Positions 1-6,599 of a stretch of 64,000 nt of DNA are shown here, piece after piece. The number at the start of each line of letters is the position of its first letter. The first letter of the stretch is position 1. Under the pieces are notes generated by a model. That model was not told the origin of the DNA, searched no databases, and saw only the letters and a list, made by a program, of their open reading frames with translations. The stretch comes from Candidatus Cloacimonadota bacterium (GTDB lineage: Bacteria > Cloacimonadota > Cloacimonadia > Cloacimonadales > Cloacimonadaceae). Made by a program: the position numbers and the translations under genes. The stretch covers positions 1 to 64,000 of the forward strand of contig JAJBAV010000008.1 in NCBI GenBank assembly GCA_020532085.1. The letters run 5' to 3'.

Positions 1-75
1 ACCACTTTCGACATCATCCACAACACGCAATTTGAAAGCCATGCTGTAACGATTTACGGGTTTCTTGTCTTCCAT
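1..75 (-). CDS. IS3-like transposase OrfA, N-terminus only (cut by window edge)
   Basis: Reading the minus strand from position 75 gives ATG and 25 codons that run off the window (MEDKKPVNRYSMAFKLRVVD...). An AAAGGAG ribosome-binding site lies 6-7 bases upstream. The 'RYSxxFKLxVV' opening resembles the helix-turn-helix OrfA of IS3-family elements, which binds the element ends and is joined to OrfB (DDE integrase) by frameshifting. The start lies 52 bases inside a TG...CA-type end at 106-127, normal spacing for such an IS. Only the N-terminus is visible, so family and completeness are inferred. Confidence 0.6.
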   Translation of the reverse strand, partial: MEDKKPVNRYSMAFKLRVVDDVESG

Positions 76-105
76 TTTTCTCACTCCTTTAAGTTGATGG
101 ATGTG

Positions 106-127
106 TCAACTTTTTTAGGACGAGACA
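106..127. repeat. IS terminal end (22 bp), also present as a solo copy at 54663-54684
   Basis: On the minus strand this end begins TGTCTCGTCCTAAAAAAG. The same 22 bases occur in the other orientation at 54663-54684. In both places the end lies exactly 3 bases from a copy of the long palindrome, and the 3 bases differ (ACC read on the plus strand here, CGA there). That fits an IS3-family end with a short target duplication, the palindrome being the target. Confidence 0.6.
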
Positions 128-130
128 ACC

Positions 131-217
131 CTCCCAATATCAATACGGTATCAATACGGAATCAATACGGATTTCATCCGTATTGATTCCGTATTGATAC
201 CGTATTGATATTGGGAG
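131..217. repeat. 87-bp perfect palindrome, copy 1 of 3
   Basis: Two 42-base arms match perfectly around the central TTC. The left arm starts CTCCCAATATCAATACGG, and each arm carries the unit TCAATACGG three times. Diverged copies lie at 37671-37749 and 54574-54659. The transcript of either strand could form a very long hairpin. It shows no U-tract and is not positioned as a simple terminator. Confidence 0.9.
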
Positions 218-662
218 CCGAACGTGTTTATACCTGGTATCTGTCACAAAAATACCGGATATATTACCTAAAGCCAATGAAAACAACCGGGGCGCGGAGT
301 AACGGAAGATGGAGTTTGGTCAACGCGGAAACCTGATCCATCCCGGATGCCGCCTGTGATGTTCATCGATCAGGAACAAGCTGTATATCTGGAACGTGGG
401 TTGGATGAGGACAGGCTGTCAAGGTCGAAATCCGCAAGCGTTTCCGCCCTGGGGTCCGCGGCTTCCGCGCGCGACCGGCCGAGATACGGGTTGCGTCAGC
501 CTCTGAAGCTCTGTCCCGCAGTTTTGTTCACCTTGGGGTTTTCCTGGGTCTGGCCGGGTTCTGGAAATGCGGGGCTGGCCACCTCTGGAGATTTCTGATT
601 GACAGAAACCGGCGGCCTTTATTTCATTGTTTGTTACATTAAATTTCAAGAGGTTGAAGCCG
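218..662. other. Leader region of the purine cluster; possible promoter near 599
   Basis: I see no convincing gene in this 445-base stretch; the short frames overlapping it look like chance. A perfect TTGACA lies at 599-604 with TTTCAT at 622-627 (17-base spacing), about 36 bases upstream of ssnA. This is a plausible but weak sigma-70-type promoter. No riboswitch fold was recognised. Confidence 0.35.
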
Positions 663-1991
663 ATGAAACCATACATCATCACAGGCGGGACCATTCTCAC
701 TTTTGCTCCCGAGCGGCCCGTTCTGCACGACGAGGCCATTCTGGTGCAGGATGGCAGGATCATCCGCGTGGCTCCCGACGCTGAACTTTCCCTGCTGCAC
801 TGCGAGCGCGTGGACGCCAGCGGCAAGATCGTGATGCCCGGGCTGATCAACGCGCACCACCATTTTTACAGCACGTTGGTGACGGGACTGGGCAAAGCCG
901 CGCCGGCCAAGGATTTCAATGCCGTGCTGGCCAATCTCTGGTGGCGGCTGGACAAAAAGCTGCTGGCGGAAGACATTTACATCAGCGCGCTGGTTTCGGC
1001 CCTTTCCGCCATCCGGCATGGCTGCACCACCGTGATCGACCATCACGCCAGCCCCCACACCGTGCCGGGTTCCCTGGCCCTGATCGCCAAAGCGCTTAAA
1101 GAAGCGGGGATTCGCGGCTCACTCTGTTATGAAGTTTCGGATCGCGACGGCGAGGCCATTTGCCAAAAGGGGATCCAGGAAAACGTGGATTGGCTGATGC
1201 GCATGCAGGCCGATCCGGAGCCCGGCCTTAAGGGCCTCTTCGGCATGCACGCGGCTTTCACGCTCAGCGACAAGACCTTGGGCCAGATCGCCGACTGGGT
1301 GCAAAAACTCGGCTGCGGCACCCACATCCACGCCGCGGAAGCTGAATCCGACGAACTTTACAACATCCGGCACCACGGCAAACGCGTGGTGGAGCGGCTT
1401 TGCGACTTCGGACTGGTGAATGAAGACAGCATCCTGGCGCACGGGGTGCATCTGAACGCCCGCGAAATGATGCTGGTGGCGGATGCCGGCGCCGCGATCG
1501 TCACCAACCCGCAATCCAACCTGAACAACGCCGTGGGCATCGCTGACGTTTGCAAAATGGCGGAACTCGGCATCACGGTTGGCCTGGGCACGGACGCCAT
1601 GACGGTGAACATGCTGGAGGAACTGCGGGTGGGACTCTGGGCCCAGCATCTGAGACAGCAAAACCCCGGCGCGGGTTTCATGGAGATCGCCTCCACCCTG
1701 CTTTTCAACAACCCCCTCATCGCGCAGAAATACTGGGGGCCAGGCCACGGCGTGATCGCCGACGGCAGCCCCGCCGACCTCATCTGGGTGGATTACGAAC
1801 CGCACACCCCGCTGAACGCGGAAACCTGGATCGGACACCTGATCTACGGCATTTCCCAAGCCCGGGTGGATACCACCATCTGCGCCGGCCAAACGCTGAT
1901 GTGGAACGGCCAACTGACCTTGGGCGTGGATGAAACAGAGGTCCGGGCCAAGTCCCGCGAACTGGCAACTGCCCTCTGGGATAGGTTTTAA
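663..1991 (+). CDS. ssnA: Putative aminohydrolase SsnA (amidohydrolase superfamily)
   Basis: A 442-residue metal-dependent amidohydrolase, the same length as E. coli SsnA. The metal-binding HxH lies at residues 65-67 (INAHHHFYSTL). Further ligands sit in GTHIHAAEAESDE, ILAHGVHL and GLGTDAM. I chose ATG 663 (MKPYIITGG) over an in-frame ATG at 627, because AAGAGG precedes 663 and family members start there. SsnA is a marker of the ygeW-ygeY-ygfK-xdhD neighbourhood and belongs to the gene set reported for anaerobic uric-acid degradation, where a deaminating or ring-opening step is likely but the exact substrate is unproven. It opens the cluster and is separated from ygeY by a RAYT/REP insertion of about 1.2 kb. 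Confidence 0.88.
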   Translation: MKPYIITGGTILTFAPERPVLHDEAILVQDGRIIRVAPDAELSLLHCERVDASGKIVMPGLINAHHHFYSTLVTGLGKAAPAKDFNAVLANLWWRLDKKLLAEDIYISALVSALSAIRHGCTTVIDHHASPHTVPGSLALIAKALKEAGIRGSLCYEVSDRDGEAICQKGIQENVDWLMRMQADPEPGLKGLFGMHAAFTLSDKTLGQIADWVQKLGCGTHIHAAEAESDELYNIRHHGKRVVERLCDFGLVNEDSILAHGVHLNAREMMLVADAGAAIVTNPQSNLNNAVGIADVCKMAELGITVGLGTDAMTVNMLEELRVGLWAQHLRQQNPGAGFMEIASTLLFNNPLIAQKYWGPGHGVIADGSPADLIWVDYEPHTPLNAETWIGHLIYGISQARVDTTICAGQTLMWNGQLTLGVDETEVRAKSRELATALWDRF

Positions 1992-1993
1992 GA

Positions 1994-2545
1994 TGTGTCA
2001 CCCCTGCGGGTTTACAGGTTTTGGGAAGGATCCTTTGACCCATGGTTCCGCTGCGCTGCACCCTGGACCAGGATGTTTCATCCCTGCGGGATGGGCCTCG
2101 ATTGATTCCATGAATTCAAATGTGTCACCCCTACGGGGTTTTAGGTTTCGTTTGTATCCTTGGACCCAGGGTTCCGCTGCGCTCCACTCTGGGCTAAGTT
2201 GTTCCATCCCTGCGGGATGGGCCTCCGATGATCGGGGATATGTAATGATGAGAACAGGAAAAAGCAGCCCCGCAGGGGCGGTACAATTTAGCCCAGGGTG
2301 CAGCGCAGCGAAACCCTGGGATAAATGGGATCATATGACAATGAAGAAAGACAAAAGCCCTGCAGGGGCGATACAATTTAGCCCAGGGTGCAGCGCAGCG
2401 AAACCCTGGGATAAATGGGATCATATGACAATGAAGAAAGACAAAAGCCCCGCAGGGGCGGTACAATTTAGCCCAGGGTGCAGCGCAGCGAAACCCTGGG
2501 ATCACAAGGCGATGAAGAAGAAAAAAAGCCCCGCAGGGGCGACAC
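1994..2545. repeat. REP-like palindromic repeat array upstream of the RAYT gene
   Basis: Two units in one orientation lie at about 1994-2100 and 2121-2223: CACCCCTGCGGG, then GGTTCCGCTGCGCTGCACCC, then TTCATCCCTGCGGGATGG. They are followed by units in the opposite orientation starting at 2266, 2356, 2446 and 2527, spaced 90, 90 and 81 bases (AGCCCCGCAGGGGCG ... CCCAGGGTGCAGCGCAGCG). Each unit contains G+C-rich imperfect hairpins. The same units lie downstream of the transposase gene, the usual REP/BIME layout of RAYT loci. Confidence 0.85.
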
Positions 2546-2556
2546 CTTGAACTAAC

Positions 2557-2997
2557 ATGGCACACTCATTATGTCAACTGTCAGTGCACATAATCTTCGG
2601 TCTGAAGAGGCATGGGAGGTATTTGAACGATTCTTTCCATCCCTACATAAACGGCATCATAACCAATCAGAACGGCCATTCTGTGGCCATCAACGGCACC
2701 GAGGACCATATCCATATTCTCTGTTATCTGCCGCGCGATATGTCCATCGCGGACTTTGTGAGGACCATTAAAAGCAATTCCTCCAAGTGGTTCAACGCGC
2801 AAGGCAAAGGCAGAATGCAGTGGCAGGAAGGATACGCCGCCTTCAGTGTGAGCCATACCAATATCCCCTTTGTGAAAAAGTATATTGAAAATCAGAAAGA
2901 GCATCACAAGACGTGTACCTTCGAGTCTGAGATGAAGACATATTTTGCGAAGCTTGGACAAGCAGATATCGGTGAGGATTGGTTTCAGGATGAATGA
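2557..2997 (+). CDS. REP-associated tyrosine transposase (RAYT, IS200/IS605-like Y1 HUH)
   Basis: A 146-residue single-domain Y1 transposase (Transposase_17/IS200-like). The HUH motif is H51-I-H53 (EDHIHILC), and the catalytic tyrosine is most likely Y109 in FVKKYIENQKEHH, followed by Q113. Such enzymes nick and rejoin single-stranded DNA at hairpins. There is no good ribosome-binding site before ATG 2557, as is common for RAYTs. REP palindromes surround the gene in both orientations, so it is probably the RAYT that mobilises those REPs rather than a classical IS. Its base composition is lower in GC than the neighbouring genes. It sits between ssnA and ygeY and so interrupts the purine operon. 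Confidence 0.88.
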   Translation: MAHSLCQLSVHIIFGLKRHGRYLNDSFHPYINGIITNQNGHSVAINGTEDHIHILCYLPRDMSIADFVRTIKSNSSKWFNAQGKGRMQWQEGYAAFSVSHTNIPFVKKYIENQKEHHKTCTFESEMKTYFAKLGQADIGEDWFQDE

Positions 2998-3239
2998 TTC
3001 GTATCACCCCTGCGGGGTTAAATATCACAGGCGTGAACCTATGACCCATGGTTCCGCTGCGCTGCACCCTGGGCTAAGATGTTTCATCCCTGCGGGATGG
3101 ACCTCGACCGGTGCCATGGTTTCAAATGTGTCACCCCTGCGGGGTTGTTTGTTACGCGTGTATCCCTGGACCCAGGGTTCCGCTGCGCTGCACCCTGGGA
3201 TCAAAGCCAACCAAGCCATGATCACAAGGAGATTAAACA
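2998..3239. repeat. REP-like repeats downstream of the RAYT gene
   Basis: Two more copies of the REP unit, in the orientation of the 1994-2223 copies, lie at about 3003-3110 and 3127-3210. Each runs from CACCCCTGCGGGG to GGTTCCGCTGCGCTGCACCC. The remaining bases lead into the AAGGAG site of ygeY. Confidence 0.85.
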
Positions 3240-4433
3240 ATGTATGACAAGATCTTAAGCCAGGCCAAGGCTTACGAATCCGAAAGCGTGCGCTACCTGC
3301 TGGACATGGTGCGCATTCCGGCTTTTTCCACCAAGGAAAAGGAAGTGGTGGAATATATTTTGGGTGAAATGCAAGCAGCCGGTTTTGACGAGGCATTCAT
3401 CGACCCCCTGGGTAACGTGCTGGGCCGCATCGGCGACGGCGACAGGGTGTTGGCCTTCGACGCCCACATCGACACCGTCTATCCTGGCGACCTAAAGCTT
3501 TGGGATTTTGATCCCTTCGACGCCCACGTGAAAGACGGCCAGGTCTGGGGCCGCGGCTCCGTGGACCAGGAAGGCGGCATGGCTTCGATGCTCACCGCCG
3601 CCAGGATCATCAAGGATTTGGGCCTGAACGAGAAATTCAGCATCTGGTTCACCGGCACCGTGATGGAGGAAGACTGCGACGGCCTGTGCTGGCAATACAT
3701 CATCCGCGAGGACAAGATCGTGCCGGAACTGGTTGTGATCACGGAACCCACCAATATGAACATCTATCGCGGACACCGCGGGCGCATGGAAATGCAGGTG
3801 CGCGTGCCAGGCCTTTCCTGCCACGGTTCCGCGCCGGAACGGGGCGACAACGCCATCTACAAGATCAGCCGCGTGGCCCTGGAGATCGAGAAGCTGCACG
3901 AACGGCTGCGTTTCGACGAGTTTTTGGGCAAGGGAAGCATCTGCGTTACAGAAGTTTACTTCACCGGGCCCTCGCAATGCGCGGTGCCGGACAGCGCCCG
4001 CGTCCATCTGGACCGCCGCCTCACCTGGGGCGAAACCAAGGACAGCGCGATCGCCGAGGTGCGCGAAGCCTGCGATCTGGCCGGGGTCGCGGACGCCGAG
4101 ATCGAGGTGCTCACTTACAACGAAGCCGCCTTCACCGGTCTGGTTTATCCCACCGAAAAGTATTTCCCCACCTGGGTCACGCCGCCGGAATCGCCCTGGC
4201 TGCAAGCCGCGGAGGAGGCTTACGCCAAGACCCTCGGACGCGCTCCCAAAGTGGATAAATGGACCTTTTCCACCAACGGCGTGGCCATCGCCGGACTGCA
4301 CGGCATTCCCTGCCTCGGACTGGGTCCGGGCAACGAAATCTACGCCCACGCGCCCAACGAAGCCACCCCCATCGAGCATCTCACCAAAGCCGCGGCCTTT
4401 TACGCCGCCCTGGTGCACCAACTCAACCAATGA
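3240..4433 (+). CDS. ygeY: YgeY-type M20 metallohydrolase
   Basis: A 397-residue M20/ArgE/DapE-type di-zinc hydrolase, close to the YgeY family length. Metal and catalytic motifs are in order: FDAHIDTVYPGD (H76), GRGSVDQEGG (bridging Asp), TVMEEDCDG (catalytic Glu pair), ITEPTNMN and YAHAPNE (C-terminal His). AAGGAG precedes ATG 3240. M20 enzymes hydrolyse amide bonds of small molecules; YgeY is tied to purine/uric-acid catabolic clusters and probably acts on an opened-ring or carbamoyl/amino-acid intermediate (inference). The stop overlaps the next start as ATGA, so the two are translationally coupled. Confidence 0.9.
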   Translation: MYDKILSQAKAYESESVRYLLDMVRIPAFSTKEKEVVEYILGEMQAAGFDEAFIDPLGNVLGRIGDGDRVLAFDAHIDTVYPGDLKLWDFDPFDAHVKDGQVWGRGSVDQEGGMASMLTAARIIKDLGLNEKFSIWFTGTVMEEDCDGLCWQYIIREDKIVPELVVITEPTNMNIYRGHRGRMEMQVRVPGLSCHGSAPERGDNAIYKISRVALEIEKLHERLRFDEFLGKGSICVTEVYFTGPSQCAVPDSARVHLDRRLTWGETKDSAIAEVREACDLAGVADAEIEVLTYNEAAFTGLVYPTEKYFPTWVTPPESPWLQAAEEAYAKTLGRAPKVDKWTFSTNGVAIAGLHGIPCLGLGPGNEIYAHAPNEATPIEHLTKAAAFYAALVHQLNQ

Positions 4434-5584
4434 GCCATTTCAGCCACTGGCGCTGCACTGATTGCGGGCGGGAATTCGCCCTCGACGAGGTCCGCTACCT
4501 CTGTCCGGACTGCGCCAGGGACTACGCGCCGGGAATTCCGCTGCCGGGAGTGCTGGAGGCGATTTTCGACTATCCCGCGCTGCGAGAAGCCTGGCTGGCC
4601 CAGCCGGACCCGCAGCTGTTCAGTGTGCTCCCTCCCGGGTATTATCCACCCCTGCCGGTGGGCAACACACCGCTGTTCCGGCCCGAACGTTTGGCCACAA
4701 GCCTTAATCTGCCAGAGCTTTACATCAAGAACGACAGCCTCAACCCCAGCGGCTCCTTCAAAGACCGCGCCTCCGAACTGGTGGTGGCGGACGCCATCCG
4801 CCTGGGGATGAATGAACTGGTCTGCGCCTCCACCGGCAACGCCGCTTCCTCGCTGGCCTGCCTCTGCGCGGCGGCGGGCAAACAGGCCGTGATCTTCGTT
4901 CCGGCAAACGCCCCGGCCGCCAAACTGGCCCAGATCCGGGTTCACGGAGCCGAACTGCACAGCGTGGCAGGCACTTACGACGCCGCCTTCGCCGCGGCCC
5001 TGGAGTATTCAGCCTGCCATGCCTGCCTCAACCGCAACACGGCCTACAATCCGCTCACCATCGAGGGAAAGAAGAGTGCCGGACTGGAGATCTTCCTCCA
5101 ACTGGGCGCGGTTCCGAACTGGATCGTGGTCCCCGTCGGCGACGGCGTGATCCTGGCCGGGATCCACAAAGCCTGGGTAGATCTGCGGAGGGCCGGCCTC
5201 ACGGACAGCCTGCCCCGGCTGCTGGCGGTGCAGGCCGCCAGTTCCGACGCCATCACATCCTATTGGGAGAGTGGAAGTTACCGAGATGCGGCCAATCCCT
5301 TCACCATGGCGGATTCGATCTCAGTGAAGACACCCTCGAACGCGAATTGGGCCGTCCGTGCTCTCAATGAAACCCGCGGCAAGGCCATCCGCGTGAGTGA
5401 CGGCCAGATCCTGCAAGCCCAGATAGAACTGGCCCGGCAGGCCGGGATCTTCGCTGAACCCTCCTCCGCGGCGGTGCTGGCCGGATTGCAGGGCGCCCTC
5501 GGCCAGGGCTGGATCGCGCCTGGCGACAGGGTGGTACTGCTGATCACCGGACACGGTTTGAAGGATATCAATGCCGTCAGCTGA
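4430..5584 (+). CDS. Threonine-synthase-like PLP-dependent enzyme
   Basis: A 384-residue fold-type II PLP enzyme. A zinc-ribbon-like N-terminus (CTDCGREF ... YLCPDC, four Cys) precedes the PLP domain, as in many threonine synthases. The Schiff-base lysine is K111 in PSGSFKDRAS, and the phosphate-binding loop is ASTGNAASSLA. ATG 4430 overlaps the ygeY stop, and the gene ends 14 bases inside the next one. In purine clusters this slot is taken by ygeX (diaminopropionate ammonia-lyase) or a related lyase. This protein may therefore be a beta-elimination lyase acting on an amino-acid intermediate rather than true threonine synthase; sequence alone cannot decide. Confidence 0.8.
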   Translation: MSHFSHWRCTDCGREFALDEVRYLCPDCARDYAPGIPLPGVLEAIFDYPALREAWLAQPDPQLFSVLPPGYYPPLPVGNTPLFRPERLATSLNLPELYIKNDSLNPSGSFKDRASELVVADAIRLGMNELVCASTGNAASSLACLCAAAGKQAVIFVPANAPAAKLAQIRVHGAELHSVAGTYDAAFAAALEYSACHACLNRNTAYNPLTIEGKKSAGLEIFLQLGAVPNWIVVPVGDGVILAGIHKAWVDLRRAGLTDSLPRLLAVQAASSDAITSYWESGSYRDAANPFTMADSISVKTPSNANWAVRALNETRGKAIRVSDGQILQAQIELARQAGIFAEPSSAAVLAGLQGALGQGWIAPGDRVVLLITGHGLKDINAVS

Positions 5585-6599
5585 GCTTTATCCCGGGATC
5601 TGCGACTTCCACGTCCACGTGGGCGAAAAGATCGGCGGCCTCGATCTGCGCGACGATTTCGCCGCCTTGGACCGCCTGGCCAAAAAAACCGGAGTGGCCG
5701 CCATCGGCGCCTTCGTCACCGAAGAGCCGGGTATTCCCCTCACGGACAAACTCCGGCGCATGCAAGCCGATGCCGCGCAACACTTTGAAGGCCATGTGCA
5801 GTGGCATCTCACCCCGGTGGCAGCTGAACTGAAGGAGGTGGAGCCTTTGCTGCGGGAAGGCTGCGACCTCAAGTTTTACACCACCTACAAGCAGGCGGGC
5901 ATCTACAAGTCCTGCCAGGAAATAGGCCGCTGGATGGAAGACCTGGGCCAGTTGAAGGCCCGCGTCCTGGTCCACTGCGAGGACGATGCCGTGATCGCCC
6001 AAACCAGTGCCGCCCATCCTTTCAAAACGGCTTGGGACCACACGCTGCGGCGTCCCGAACTGGCTGAGTACATCGCCGTGGAACGGGTGCTGGACCTGGC
6101 CGTGAAACACGTTCATCCCGTGCACATAGTCCACGTTTCCACCCCCGGGGCGGCCCTGCTGATCGCCGCGGCCAAACGGCACAATCCCCGCATCACCTGT
6201 GAAACCGCGCCGCATTATCTGCTTTACAACGCGGACAAGCTGAAGGAACCAGACGGGCACCGCTGGCTCTGCACGCCGCCACTGCGTTCCGAGGACAGCC
6301 GCGGCCTGCTGGTGGAACTGCTGCAGGACGGATTCTTCGATCTCATCGCCAGCGACCACTGCCCCTTCAGACCGGCCGACAAAGACCGCTATCAAGACAC
6401 TCCGGCAATGGTGCCGATGGGCCTTCCGGGGCTGGCCAGCCTGTTCCCGTCAACGTTTGACCTCTTGGTGGAGCAGGATTTGATCGGACTGGACGCCTTG
6501 CTGGATCTCTGCTGCCGGCGTCCGGCAGAACTTATGGGTTATATCAATCCAGCAACATACAGCTTGGAACAACTTTTGGGAAGGACAGACCATGAATGA
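5571..6599 (+). CDS. Dihydroorotase/hydantoinase-like hydrolase, minimal form
   Basis: A 342-residue amidohydrolase of the dihydroorotase/hydantoinase branch. Visible motifs are the metal HxH at H14/H16 (DFHVHVGE), the carboxylated-lysine candidate K101 (DLKFYTTY), VHCED, HIVHVSTP, CETAPHY and catalytic D262 (ASDHCPF). The HxH begins almost at residue 12, so the usual N-terminal beta-sandwich strands of about 50 residues are absent. The C-terminal part is also short (family members are typically 430-460). The gene overlaps both neighbours (14 and 8 bases). It occupies the position of hyuA in known purine clusters and probably opens a cyclic ureide or imide ring; the substrate is unproven. Confidence 0.8.
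   Translation: MPSAELYPGICDFHVHVGEKIGGLDLRDDFAALDRLAKKTGVAAIGAFVTEEPGIPLTDKLRRMQADAAQHFEGHVQWHLTPVAAELKEVEPLLREGCDLKFYTTYKQAGIYKSCQEIGRWMEDLGQLKARVLVHCEDDAVIAQTSAAHPFKTAWDHTLRRPELAEYIAVERVLDLAVKHVHPVHIVHVSTPGAALLIAAAKRHNPRITCETAPHYLLYNADKLKEPDGHRWLCTPPLRSEDSRGLLVELLQDGFFDLIASDHCPFRPADKDRYQDTPAMVPMGLPGLASLFPSTFDLLVEQDLIGLDALLDLCCRRPAELMGYINPATYSLEQLLGRTDHE

Noticed and set aside
347-598. Short open frame before ssnA
   Set aside because: No ribosome site, no family resemblance; the opposing frame 419-850 overlaps ssnA and is equally unlikely.
639-1913. Minus-strand frames opposite ssnA
   Set aside because: ssnA motifs, length and ribosome site fit the plus strand; the reverse frames have none.
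2266-2545. Regularly spaced GC-rich repeats that resemble a CRISPR array
   Set aside because: The units and the 'spacers' are both repeated, the repeats are REP palindromes, and no cas gene is near.
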